Assembly (NCBI RefSeq): GCF_011045025.1
Contig: NZ_JAAKZX010000049.1
Location: 1 to 51,396 of the forward strand
Length of the DNA stretch: 51,396 nucleotides
Reading direction: 5' to 3'
From: Streptomyces ureilyticus
GTDB lineage: Bacteria > Actinomycetota > Actinomycetes > Streptomycetales > Streptomycetaceae
Shown: one piece after another, positions 1 to 8,282 of the stretch
Numbering within the stretch: the stretch's first letter is position 1
Layout of the letters: the number at the start of each line of letters is the position of its first letter
Translations under genes and position numbers: made by a program
The notes under the pieces: generated by a model
Database searches by the model: none
Told to the model about the DNA's origin: nothing
Seen by the model: the letters and a program-made list of their open reading frames with translations, nothing else

Positions 1-1130
1 CCCCGAAGCACCGCCCCGCCCCCCAGCGAACTGGCCCGCACCTCGGTGGGCAGCGGCGACAACCGGGTCAGCCGGTCCTGGACGCGACCTGCCAGAGCCT
101 CGCCGCCGGCCTGCCCGATCTCCCCCGCGAGCACCACACACCCGGGGTCCAGTACGGCGATCACGGACGCGGCCCCAATGGCCACACGATCGGCGAGCGC
201 ATCGAGGAAGTGGCCCGCCGCGCCACTCGCCGGCACACCATTCGCCGCCGCCCGGACCAAGGCCGCCGCATGCGGCTCCTGAGGTGACGGGGGCGCCACC
301 ACCCCATACTGCTCGGCGAGTTCGACGATCGCCGCCGCCCCCGCGAGGGAGTGGAAGCCGCCACCGCAGGCCGTCGCCGACGGCAGCCCCGCGGTTCCCG
401 GGACCGGGAGGAAGCCGATCTCGCCGGTGCCACCGGAGGCGCCCCGGCGCAGGGCGCCGTCGAGGACCACGGCGGCGCCGATGCCGTGGCCGAGCCAGAG
501 GAGGACGAAGGTGTCCCGGTCGCGGGCGGAGCCTGCCCGCTGCTCCGCCAGGGCCGCGAGGTTCGTCTCGTTCTCGACGAGGACGCGGGCCGCGAACCGG
601 TCGTCGAGCGCGGCGACGAGGCGCCGGTGCCACTCGGGCAGGCCGGAGGAGTCACGGAGTTCGCCGGTGGCGGGGTCGATGAGGCCGGGCGCCCCGATCC
701 CCACCGTGTGCAGCTTGTCGGCCCCGGCCTCCTTGGCCGTACGCTCGACCAGCGTGACCGCCTGCTCGACGGCGGACCCGGTGCACGTCTCGTCCCCGAT
801 CGGCACCGAGGCTTCGGCCAGGACCGAGCCCAGCAGATCCGTGACGACGACGGACACGCCTTCGGTACGTACGTCCAGCGCGGCCAGCCGCGCGAGGTCG
901 GCGACGATCCCGTACAGCCGGGCGTTCGGGCCACGGCGCTGCTCCCCCGCCTCCCCCACGACCGCGATCAGCCCGGCGGCCGTGAGGCGCTCCACCAGGT
1001 CGGCGACCGTGGGCCGGGACAGTCCGGTGAGCTGCTTCAACTGCCCTGCCGTCAAAGGACCTTCCTGCTGCAGCAGCCGCAGGGCGAGCCGGTCGTTGAT
1101 GGCCCGGGCAGTACTCGGAGATGCGGGCAT
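1..1130 (-). CDS. ROK family transcriptional regulator (partial, C-terminus off window)
   Basis: About 376 codons are readable from an ATG at 1130 to the window edge without a stop, so the 3' end is missing. The N-terminus has a winged-helix DNA-binding region (residues about 8-60, with LTGLSRPTVADLVERL as the recognition part). A ROK sugar-kinase-like fold follows, with GIGAPGLIDPATGEL and GHGIGAAVVLDGAL as nucleotide/sugar-site motifs. The usual ROK zinc motif CxCGxxGC is not intact; only a CGGGFHS remnant is seen. It is divergent from an MFS transporter, and a palindrome lies between them, so it probably represses the transporter and itself in response to a sugar or related ligand. The family is clear; the ligand is unknown. 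Confidence 0.88.
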   Translation of the reverse strand, partial: MPASPSTARAINDRLALRLLQQEGPLTAGQLKQLTGLSRPTVADLVERLTAAGLIAVVGEAGEQRRGPNARLYGIVADLARLAALDVRTEGVSVVVTDLLGSVLAEASVPIGDETCTGSAVEQAVTLVERTAKEAGADKLHTVGIGAPGLIDPATGELRDSSGLPEWHRRLVAALDDRFAARVLVENETNLAALAEQRAGSARDRDTFVLLWLGHGIGAAVVLDGALRRGASGGTGEIGFLPVPGTAGLPSATACGGGFHSLAGAAAIVELAEQYGVVAPPSPQEPHAAALVRAAANGVPASGAAGHFLDALADRVAIGAASVIAVLDPGCVVLAGEIGQAGGEALAGRVQDRLTRLSPLPTEVRASSLGGGAVLR

Positions 1131-1185
1131 GGCGGGATCCTTCCAGATTGGAGGGGCGAGGCGACCAGGGCCCGATATCCGCTAT

Positions 1186-1208
1186 CTATCAGGTAGGGAC
1201 CCTGATAG
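1186..1208. promoter_or_regulatory. Palindromic operator between ROK regulator and MFS gene
   Basis: CTATCAGG and CCTGATAG form perfect 8-bp arms separated by 7 bp. The site lies 55 bp from the ROK start and 52 bp from the MFS start. Position and symmetry fit an operator for the divergent ROK protein; this is inference. Confidence 0.6.
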
Positions 1209-1260
1209 TTTACGTCGGCGGATCGGCAGAGCGGACAGGCGCGAGGGAGGGCCCGGAGAC

Positions 1261-2469
1261 GTGAGTGAAGTGGTCTACGACAAAAGCGAGTTGAGGCGCG
1301 CCCGGTACGCCGTGGCGACGGTCTTCGCCGTGCACGGCGCCGTGACGGGCTCGTTCGCGACCCGCGTTCCGTGGATCCAGGACCACGCCTCGGTGAGCGC
1401 GGGCCAGCTGGGCCTGGCGCTCGCGTTCCCCGCGATCGGCGCCTCCGTGGCGATGCCGCTGGCCAGCGGGATCAGCCATCGCTTCGGTGCCCGTGCGGCC
1501 CTGCGCGGACTGCTCGCGCTGTGGACGCTGGCCCTGGTGCTCCCTTCGCTCGCGCCGAACCTGCTCACGCTGTGCGTGGCGCTCTTCGTGTACGGCGCCA
1601 CCGCGGGCATGTCCGACGTGGCGATGAACGCGCTGGGCGTCGAGGTCGAGACCCGGCTCGACAAGTCGATCATGTCCGGCCTGCACGGCTGGTGGAGCGC
1701 GGGCGCCCTGATCGGCTCGGCGGCCGGTACGCTCGCCGCCCACCTGGGCTCGGACGCCCGCCTGCATCACGCGCTGGCGGCGGTGGCGCTCACCCTGATC
1801 GGTGTGGCCGCCTGTCAGGGCGTACTGGATCTGCGGCCCACGGAGGACGAGGAGGCGCCGCCGCGGTTCGCGCTGCCGCCCAGGTCCGCGTTGCTCATCG
1901 GCGCGGTCGGGTTCTGCGCGGTGTTCGCGGAGGGGGCGAGCCTGGACTGGTCGGCGGTCTATCTGCGGGACGTGCTCGGCAGTTCGGCCGGGGTCGCGGC
2001 GGCGTCCACGACCGGCTTCACGCTCACCATGGCGCTCGCGCGCATCGCGGGTGACAAGGTGATCGACCGCTTCGGCCCGGTCCGCACCGTACGCGTCGGC
2101 GGCGTCCTGGCGACGCTCGGCGGACTGCTCGTCGTGGTGGCCGACAACGCGGTGGTGGCGATGAGCGGCTTCGCGCTGCTCGGCCTCGGCATCGCCGTCG
2201 TCGTCCCGCTCTGCTTCGCGGCGGCCGGACGCAGCGGCCCCAACCCCGCCCAGGCCATCGCGGGCGTCGCCACCATCACGTACACCTCGGGCCTGATCGC
2301 CCCCTCCGCGATCGGCACGATCGCGGACGCGAGCAGCCTGGTGGTGTCCTTCTGCCTGGTCACGGCCCTGACCTTCGGGCTCGTAGCGTTCGCCGGTGTG
2401 TTGCGCACCGGCGCCCGGCAGAGTGCCGAGGTCGCTTCACAGGAGCCGGTTCAGCGCGCCAAGTCGTAG
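1261..2469 (+). CDS. MFS transporter
   Basis: 402 aa from a GTG at 1261, with a GGGAGG-type ribosome site just upstream; longer upstream reading lacks protein-like composition. Roughly 12 hydrophobic segments are present (for example AVATVFAVHGAVTGSFATRV near the N-terminus and a long hydrophobic run at the C-terminal end). The sequence resembles the MFS subgroup that includes fucose permease-like carriers, but the substrate cannot be read. It is divergently transcribed from the ROK regulator, which suggests a sugar-type or related small-molecule substrate. Its 3' end overlaps the convergent GH6 gene by 19 bp. Confidence 0.87.
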   Translation: MSEVVYDKSELRRARYAVATVFAVHGAVTGSFATRVPWIQDHASVSAGQLGLALAFPAIGASVAMPLASGISHRFGARAALRGLLALWTLALVLPSLAPNLLTLCVALFVYGATAGMSDVAMNALGVEVETRLDKSIMSGLHGWWSAGALIGSAAGTLAAHLGSDARLHHALAAVALTLIGVAACQGVLDLRPTEDEEAPPRFALPPRSALLIGAVGFCAVFAEGASLDWSAVYLRDVLGSSAGVAAASTTGFTLTMALARIAGDKVIDRFGPVRTVRVGGVLATLGGLLVVVADNAVVAMSGFALLGLGIAVVVPLCFAAAGRSGPNPAQAIAGVATITYTSGLIAPSAIGTIADASSLVVSFCLVTALTFGLVAFAGVLRTGARQSAEVASQEPVQRAKS

Positions 2470-3650
2470 GCGTAGTCCGGTGCGAACTCCCCCGGCGCGG
2501 CCAGGCAGCCGTCGGACTCGCCCGGCAGCTTGATCCACAGGTAGCCGTCGATCCGGGCCTCGCCAGTGCTCAGGGTCGGTGCCCGGCCCAGTTTGAGGCC
2601 CGCCGGATCGCACCACTCGCCGGCGGGCGGGATGCGGCCACCGTTGCGGCTGGTGTCGATGACGGCGCCGAGGCTCGCGGGGCCGCCGAGCGCGTCCAGG
2701 GTCTGTCGGACGTACGCGATCTCGCCGTTCGTACCGTTGAAGTTCGCGACGTTGCTGAAGATGCCGTCCGAGCTCGCGGCCGAGGCGGCGCCTGCCTGGC
2801 GCAGCAGTCCGACCATGGCCGAGGCGCCGCGCCAGGTGGAGTGGCCCGCGTCGTAGTACACCCGGGCGTTCGGGTTGGCGGCCTTGAGGACGCGGCCGGC
2901 GCGGGCCAGTGAGGCGAAGCGGGCGCCCCGGTCACCTTCGGACATGCAGTCGGCCAGGGCGATGGCGTCGGGCTCCAGGATCACGACGACCTCGCCGGAG
3001 CCGAGGCCGGCGGCGAACTTGTCGATCCAGGCGTCGTACTCGCCGAGGCTGCCCGCCCCTCCCTGGGAGGGCCCGCCGCAGTCGCGCTGCGGAATCGCGT
3101 ACGGCACCACGATCGGGACGCGCCCCTGGGCAGCGGCGGCGGATGTGACTGAACGGACCCGCGAGGTGATGGTGTCCGGAGCGAACTCCGCGAACCACAC
3201 GGCCTGCGGCTGATTCGCCAGCCGGGACTCTATGACCGCGCGGCGTGGGTCGTCGCGGTTCGCGGCGACCCACTGGAGCGCATGGGAATCGGGGTAGCGG
3301 TACAGATTCGTGGACACCTCGACGGGCTTCGGCTTCTTCGCCTCGGGCCTGGGGGCCTTCGACGGCTTGGGGCTCGGCTTGGCCGAAGACTTGGACGGCG
3401 AGGGGGACGGCGAGGCGGACTTCGTGGGCGAGGAGGTCGGCACGGCCGGACCGGGCTCCAGGAACGGGGAGTTGGTCACTTCCGGGCGGGCCTCGTCGCT
3501 GCCGCCCCGGCCGTCGAGTGCGGTCATCATCCCCGTCGCGGTGCCGACCGCCACCACGGCGGAGGCCACCGACACCATGGCGCCGCGCCGGGCGGCGCGT
3601 CTGCGCTCGGCCCTGCGTTCGGCCTGGCGCCGGGCACGTTTGCCTGACAC
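2451..3650 (-). CDS. Glycoside hydrolase family 6 cellulase, exported or membrane-anchored
   Basis: 399 aa if started at the GTG at 3650, which is preceded by AAGGGGGAG at good spacing; upstream in-frame sequence is less protein-like. The N-terminus is very Arg-rich and is followed by a hydrophobic segment (about residues 24-45), a signal peptide or anchor. A Pro/Ser/Lys linker leads to the catalytic domain (about 110-399). GH6 signatures visible are RDCGGPSQGG, VVILEPDAIA (catalytic Asp region), DTSRNG and WIKLPGESDG. GH6 enzymes hydrolyse beta-1,4-glucan with inversion. No carbohydrate-binding module is visible. The family call is firm; endo versus exo mode is not determined. Confidence 0.93.
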   Translation of the reverse strand: MSGKRARRQAERRAERRRAARRGAMVSVASAVVAVGTATGMMTALDGRGGSDEARPEVTNSPFLEPGPAVPTSSPTKSASPSPSPSKSSAKPSPKPSKAPRPEAKKPKPVEVSTNLYRYPDSHALQWVAANRDDPRRAVIESRLANQPQAVWFAEFAPDTITSRVRSVTSAAAAQGRVPIVVPYAIPQRDCGGPSQGGAGSLGEYDAWIDKFAAGLGSGEVVVILEPDAIALADCMSEGDRGARFASLARAGRVLKAANPNARVYYDAGHSTWRGASAMVGLLRQAGAASAASSDGIFSNVANFNGTNGEIAYVRQTLDALGGPASLGAVIDTSRNGGRIPPAGEWCDPAGLKLGRAPTLSTGEARIDGYLWIKLPGESDGCLAAPGEFAPDYAYDLAR

Positions 3651-3724
3651 TCGGGGCTCCCCCTTCTTGCCGGTCGAGCGCGTTCCCCCGTTCTGGGGAA
3701 GCGTTCGGCCCGTCGGACCTTTAG

Positions 3725-3739
3725 CCACCCTAAGGGTGG
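3725..3739. promoter_or_regulatory. 15-bp perfect palindrome upstream of DUF5995 gene
   Basis: CCACCCTAAGGGTGG is a perfect dyad around a central A and ends 12 bp before the ATG at 3752. It lies in the divergent region between the GH6 and DUF5995 genes. It could be an operator; no regulator is assigned. Confidence 0.35.
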
Positions 3740-3751
3740 GACGCTGCATCC

Positions 3752-4438
3752 ATGGTCCAGTTGGAACATTTCGCGACACCCGTGGACAAGGTCGTATCTC
3801 GTTTGCGCACACTCAGCACGACCTGGCCGGAGCGGGACGGTGTGGCGGTCTTCAACCGCGTCTACCTCGCCGTCACCCAGGAGGTCGACCGGCACGTTGA
3901 CGCGGGCCAATTCCCCGATGCGCAGGCCGCGATCACGCTGGACGTGCGGTTCGCCGAGCGCTACCTCGCGGCCGTCGAAGCGGTGGCCGAAGAGCGCCGT
4001 CCACCCGCCTGCTGGCGTCCGCTGTTCCAGCTCCGGCGCCATCCCGGCGTACGCCCCTTGCAGTTCGCGCTCGCGGGCATCAATGCGCACATCGGGCACG
4101 ATCTGGCGCTCGCGGTCGTAGACACTTGTCGTACGCTCGACTGCGAACCCGTCGACTTGGAGGACGAGTTCGAGCAGGTGGGCGACATCCTCATCACGCT
4201 GGAGGAACGCATCCGCGAGGATCTGACGCCCGGGCCGGACGTCCTCCAGATCGCCGATCCGCTCACCCATCTGATCGGCTCGTGGAGCCTGGAGCGGGCG
4301 CGGGACGGAGCGTGGTCGGCGGCTCGCGCGCTGTGGGCCCTGCGCGACTTGCCCGACCTCGCCGACGAGTGCGCCCGCCGCCTCGACGCGGCCGTCGGTC
4401 TGGCGAGCCGGATGCTGCTCACTCCCCTGCCGGATTGA
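3752..4438 (+). CDS. DUF5995 family protein
   Basis: 228 aa, soluble, with no signal peptide or membrane segment. Features typical of the actinobacterial DUF5995 family are VFNRVYLAVTQEV near residue 35, FAERYLAAVE and the HPGVRPLQFALAGINAHIGHDL block, which is Asn/His-rich and may bind a metal. The function is unknown. It is transcribed alone, divergent from the GH6 gene, with a palindrome just upstream. The family assignment is from memory of its conserved blocks. Confidence 0.75.
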   Translation: MVQLEHFATPVDKVVSRLRTLSTTWPERDGVAVFNRVYLAVTQEVDRHVDAGQFPDAQAAITLDVRFAERYLAAVEAVAEERRPPACWRPLFQLRRHPGVRPLQFALAGINAHIGHDLALAVVDTCRTLDCEPVDLEDEFEQVGDILITLEERIREDLTPGPDVLQIADPLTHLIGSWSLERARDGAWSAARALWALRDLPDLADECARRLDAAVGLASRMLLTPLPD

Positions 4439-4535
4439 TCCGGCCACACCGGCTCGGCACCGCCGAATCGGGGTACGCGGGCGTTAGGTTGACTGTTGAA
4501 CTGCCTTACGTGAAGCAACGCGAAGGAGCGTAGCC

Positions 4536-5468
4536 ATGGCCACCAAGTTGGGCCTCTGTCTTCCTCAGGCGCCCCAGTACGACATCGGACGGGACGTACC
4601 CGATGTGGCGCGCACCGCCGAGCAGATCGGCTACGAGAGCTTGTGGGTGTACGAGCGCGCCCTGTTCCCGGAGCCCGCGACGCAGGGCCTGTACGGGGTG
4701 CCGGGCCTGCCCTGGCCCCCGCACTACCGCAGTGTCCCCGACGCACTGGTCACGCTGACGCTGGCGGCCTCGGCCACCGAGCGGGTCCGGCTCGGCACGG
4801 GTGTCCTGGTCGTCCCGCTGCACGGCCCGTTCCAGCTGGCCAAGACGCTCGGCACGCTGGACGCGGCGAGCGGCGGCCGGGTGGTGACGGGCTTGGGCAC
4901 GGGCTGGTCGCTGGACGAGTACGCGGCGGCGGGCGTCGCGCCGTTCGAGGAGCGCGGCCGGGTCCTGGACGAGTTCCTCGACGTGTGCCAGGCCGTGTGG
5001 GGCCCGGACCCGGTGGAGTACGAGGGCCGCCTCACCAAGATCGCACCGTCCGTGGTCGGGCCCAAGCCCGCCCGGCCGATCCCGGTCCTGCTGCCCGCCA
5101 ACAGCAAGAAGGCGCTGACCCGGCTCATCGACCGCGCCGACGGCTGGATGCCGATCGCCATGGGGGCCGACCAGCTCGCCGCACAGTGGCAGCAGGTGCA
5201 GGACATGGCGTCCGAGCGCGGCCGCACGAAGCCGATCGCGACCTCGGTACGGGTGAACGGCGTGCAGTACACGGCGAAGGCCTACGACGGCGCCGACCGC
5301 GCCCCGTTCCAGGGCAACGTCGAGCAGATCGTGACGGACCTCAAGGCCCACACGGAGATCGGCCTCGACGAGTTCTTCCTCGACCTCCAGGCCTCGACGC
5401 GGGACGCCCAGGAACTCAAGGACGTGGCCGCCGAGGTGTTCACGGCGGCGCGGGCGGCCGGGATCTGA
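4536..5468 (+). CDS. LLM-class F420-dependent oxidoreductase
   Basis: 310 aa; the ATG at 4536 is preceded by GAAGGAG. The protein has the luciferase-like TIM-barrel pattern: MATKLGLCLPQAPQYDIG at the start, GYESLWVYERALFPEP, then ATERVRLGTGVLVVPLHGPFQLAKTLGTLD and RVVTGLGTGWSLDEYAAAGV. These are hallmarks of actinobacterial TIGR03619-type enzymes that usually use F420 rather than FMN. The substrate is unknown. It is monocistronic and ends 70 bp from the convergent davB-like gene. Confidence 0.87.
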   Translation: MATKLGLCLPQAPQYDIGRDVPDVARTAEQIGYESLWVYERALFPEPATQGLYGVPGLPWPPHYRSVPDALVTLTLAASATERVRLGTGVLVVPLHGPFQLAKTLGTLDAASGGRVVTGLGTGWSLDEYAAAGVAPFEERGRVLDEFLDVCQAVWGPDPVEYEGRLTKIAPSVVGPKPARPIPVLLPANSKKALTRLIDRADGWMPIAMGADQLAAQWQQVQDMASERGRTKPIATSVRVNGVQYTAKAYDGADRAPFQGNVEQIVTDLKAHTEIGLDEFFLDLQASTRDAQELKDVAAEVFTAARAAGI

Positions 5469-5538
5469 CGTTCCGCGTTCCTCTCAGGCGGCCGGCCCGG
5501 TCGGGGATTCTCCGTTCCCGGTTCTCAGTCCCCGGTTC

Positions 5539-7248
5539 TCAATCCTCGGGCAGTTCCACCGGCGCGATCTCGTCGTAGACGTCGCCGGGCCCGGGGTTGG
5601 CCGGGTCGGTCGCCCCGCCCAGGTGGTGCATGACGCCCCAGACCGCGTTCAGCGCGGTCTGGACGGCGCCCTCGGCCCAGCCCGCCGTCCAGGAGATGTC
5701 GTCGCCCGCGAGGAAGATGCCGCGCTTGTCCTCGGGGAGCCGGTCCTGCATGAAGTGCGTGAACAGACGCCGCTGGTAGCGGTAGTGGCCGGGCAGGTTG
5801 GCCTTGAACGCGCCCATGAAGTGGGGCTCGTTCTCCCAGGACACGGTCACCGGGCTGCCGATGACGTGCTTCCGGATGTCGACCTTCGGATAGATCTCGC
5901 CGAGCGACTTCAGCATGACCTCCATCCGCTCGTTCGCCGACAGCGGCAGCCACTTCAGGCTGTCGTCGCACCAGGTGTAGGAGAGGCAGATGACGGCGGG
6001 ACGGTCCGGACCGTCGTCGAGGAGGTAAGTACCGCGCGTCATACGGTCGGTGAGGGTCATCGACATGACGTCACGCCCGGTTGCGTTTCCCCTGTCGTCG
6101 ACGGCCTTGTCGAGCCAGAACGGCCGGTCGACGGGCACGAAGAGCTTGCTCGACTCCATGTAATGAGTCCGCTCGATGGCCGTCCAGTGGTCGATCGGGA
6201 AGAGCGAGTCGTCGCAGTCGACCTTGGAGAGCAGCATCCAGGACTGGGCGGTGAAGATCGCCGCCTGGTACGTACGGATCTCGCCGTGCGCGTCCGTCAC
6301 GGTGATCCGGTTGCCCGCCGTGCGGTTCAGGCGGGTCACGGCGGGCTTCGGGGTCCCGTCGTGCAGCTTCGCGAGCGAGGTCCCGTACGGCCAGTGCACG
6401 ATCTTCTGCGGCTCGCGTTCCCAGAGCCGGAGCGGGAGTTGGCGGCTGCCGCCGACGATGCCGCGGTGGTGGTCGTCGGCCTCGGTGTAGACGACGCGCA
6501 GGATCTCGAGGATCGAGTTGGGGAAGTCGGTGTCCCAGCCGCCCGTACCGAAGCCGACCTGGCCGAAGATCTCGCGGTGCCGAAAAGATCTGAAGGCCTC
6601 CGAGTCGCAGAGGAAGCCGTAGAAGGTCTGGTTGTCGAGCTTCTCGACGAGCCTGGCCCAGATCTCGCGGATGCGCGGGACGTCGCGGTCGCGCATGGCC
6701 TGGTTCATGGCGGAGAAGTCGGCGCCGTCTTCTAGACAGGCGTTCCAGGCCGTCGCGACCTGGCGGAAGACCTCGGGCAGGTCGTCGATGGTCCGGGCGT
6801 AGTGGGACTCGCCCTTGAGGTCGACGACCGTCGAAGGCGTCACCTCGGCAAGGGGGTTGGGGAACGGCTGGGTCTCAAGACCCACCAGGTCGATGTAGTG
6901 CTGGAGCGCCGTGGAGGACGGCGGGAAGCGCATCGCACCCAGCTCGGCGGTGAGGGAGGGATCGCACCCGTCGAAGCCCACCGTCCGCAGCCGACCGCCG
7001 ATCTCGCCGGCCTCGTACACGACGGGCTTCAGGCCCATCTTCATCAACTCGTACGCCGCCACGATGCCGGACAGGCCGCCGCCGATGACCGCGATCTCGG
7101 TGCCGTGTGCGGTCGCCGGGAGCTGGCCGAGGCCCGCGGGGTGCGCGAGGAAGTCGTCATACGCGTACGGGAAGTCCGGGCCGAACATGGTGATCGGCGG
7201 CTGTTGCTTGTCTGCGTGCTCGATGGCGTTGGGCACGGTGGACGTCAT
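5539..7248 (-). CDS. davB: Lysine 2-monooxygenase-like flavin amine oxidase (DavB-type)
   Basis: 569 aa FAD-dependent amine-oxidase fold. The Rossmann motif IAVIGGGLSGIVAAYELMK lies at about residues 49-70, a GG-doublet motif (EIGGRLRT) follows, and the C-terminal FAD block GDDISWTAGWAEGAVQTALN is near residue 520. The opening ITMFGPDFPYAYDDFLAHPAGLG and many internal blocks (FGQVGFGTGGWDTDFPNS, MTLTDRMTRGTYL, GHYRYQRRLFTHFMQ) match my recollection of Pseudomonas putida DavB closely. DavB converts L-lysine to 5-aminovaleramide, CO2 and water. It lies 58 bp downstream of a davA-like amidase, the next enzyme of that pathway. Another amino acid 2-monooxygenase specificity is possible. Confidence 0.82.
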   Translation of the reverse strand: MTSTVPNAIEHADKQQPPITMFGPDFPYAYDDFLAHPAGLGQLPATAHGTEIAVIGGGLSGIVAAYELMKMGLKPVVYEAGEIGGRLRTVGFDGCDPSLTAELGAMRFPPSSTALQHYIDLVGLETQPFPNPLAEVTPSTVVDLKGESHYARTIDDLPEVFRQVATAWNACLEDGADFSAMNQAMRDRDVPRIREIWARLVEKLDNQTFYGFLCDSEAFRSFRHREIFGQVGFGTGGWDTDFPNSILEILRVVYTEADDHHRGIVGGSRQLPLRLWEREPQKIVHWPYGTSLAKLHDGTPKPAVTRLNRTAGNRITVTDAHGEIRTYQAAIFTAQSWMLLSKVDCDDSLFPIDHWTAIERTHYMESSKLFVPVDRPFWLDKAVDDRGNATGRDVMSMTLTDRMTRGTYLLDDGPDRPAVICLSYTWCDDSLKWLPLSANERMEVMLKSLGEIYPKVDIRKHVIGSPVTVSWENEPHFMGAFKANLPGHYRYQRRLFTHFMQDRLPEDKRGIFLAGDDISWTAGWAEGAVQTALNAVWGVMHHLGGATDPANPGPGDVYDEIAPVELPED

Positions 7249-7306
7249 GGGGTACGGACTCCTTGCGCGAAAGCTGCGGGGGGGTGAGGCTGGGGGTTCG
7301 GGTCGG

Positions 7307-8131
7307 TCAGATCGGCCGGCTCGTCCGGCTCGTTCGGCTCGTTCGGCTCAGGGACCCGTAGAGGCCGGGGCGGCGGTCCTTCAGGTACGGGTTCGCCTCG
7401 CGGGAGGCGGCCAGCAGGGCGGGGTCCACGTCACCGAGGACGAGCTCTTCGCCACGGCCCGCGCGGGCCCGGGCCACCCCGTCAGGGCCCGCCAGCGTGG
7501 AGAGACCGACGAACTCGAACTCCCCTTCCGTGCCGACCCGGTTGACGTACGCGACGTACATCTGGTTCTCGAAGGCGCGCACCGGTACGACCGACTCGGC
7601 GACGAACTGGAACGGGTGCATCTGGGCCGTGGGGACCACGAGGAGGTCGGTGCCGGCCAGGGCGTGGGCGCGGACGTTCTCCGGGAACTCCACGTCGTAG
7701 CAGATCATCAGCCCGATGCGGAGGCCGCCGAGCTCGGCCTGGACGACCGGCTCGTCGCCCGGCGTGAAGTGCTCGCGCTCGAAGCAGCCGAAGAGATGCG
7801 TCTTGCGGTAGTTGGCGAGACGCACGCCGCCGGCGTCGATCAGCTGGACGGAGTTGAAGACGGTCTCGCCGTCCCGCTCCGGGTAGCCGTACGCGACCGC
7901 GAGCCCGTGCCGCCCGGCGATCTCCGCGACCGCGTCGGCCCAGTTCCCGTCGGCGGGCTCGGCGAGCCGGCTCACGTCAGCCCCGATCGCGTACCCGGTC
8001 AGGAACATCTCCGGCGCCACCAGCAGCCCGGCTCCCGCGGCAGCGGCACGCCCAGCGGCCTCGTCGAGAACCTTGAGGTTCGCGGCGACGGAGCCGGGGC
8101 GTCCGGAGCTCTGGAGCAGGGCGGTGCGCAT
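7307..8131 (-). CDS. davA: 5-aminovaleramidase-like carbon-nitrogen hydrolase (DavA-type)
   Basis: 274 aa nitrilase-superfamily amidase. The catalytic triad is visible: Glu in PEMFLTGYAIG (about residue 42), Lys in NYRKTHLFG (about 110) and Cys in MICYDVEFPEN (about 145). The block YGYPERDGETVFNSVQLID is characteristic of DavA-like enzymes. The predicted reaction is 5-aminovaleramide to 5-aminovalerate plus ammonia. It is the first gene of a two-gene operon with the davB-like gene. The C-terminal tail reads SRTSRTSRTSRPI, from a near-tandem 9-bp DNA repeat at about 7318-7350; this is probably a recent unstructured extension. Confidence 0.82.
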   Translation of the reverse strand: MRTALLQSSGRPGSVAANLKVLDEAAGRAAAAGAGLLVAPEMFLTGYAIGADVSRLAEPADGNWADAVAEIAGRHGLAVAYGYPERDGETVFNSVQLIDAGGVRLANYRKTHLFGCFEREHFTPGDEPVVQAELGGLRIGLMICYDVEFPENVRAHALAGTDLLVVPTAQMHPFQFVAESVVPVRAFENQMYVAYVNRVGTEGEFEFVGLSTLAGPDGVARARAGRGEELVLGDVDPALLAASREANPYLKDRRPGLYGSLSRTSRTSRTSRPI

Positions 8132-8282
8132 GGGTGTTCCTCACCGGAGGCGGAGGGGTTCGGGGGCCAGATCGACGGTACGGGCGGGGCTTCGGGCGGA
8201 CAAGGCGGTGTTGTTGCGCGTTTGAGGGCGGATCGTTGCGTATGTCGGGGGTGGGACGGCGATTCGTTGCGCAGAGGCGGCT

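Noticed and set aside
427..1260. Upstream in-frame extension of the MFS gene
   Set aside because: It runs antisense through the ROK regulator and the operator; the GTG at 1261 has a ribosome site and begins the membrane-protein sequence.
3651..3751. A CebR-type operator for the GH6 cellulase gene
   Set aside because: No good match to the TGGGAGCGCTCCCA consensus (from memory) was found in the promoter region.
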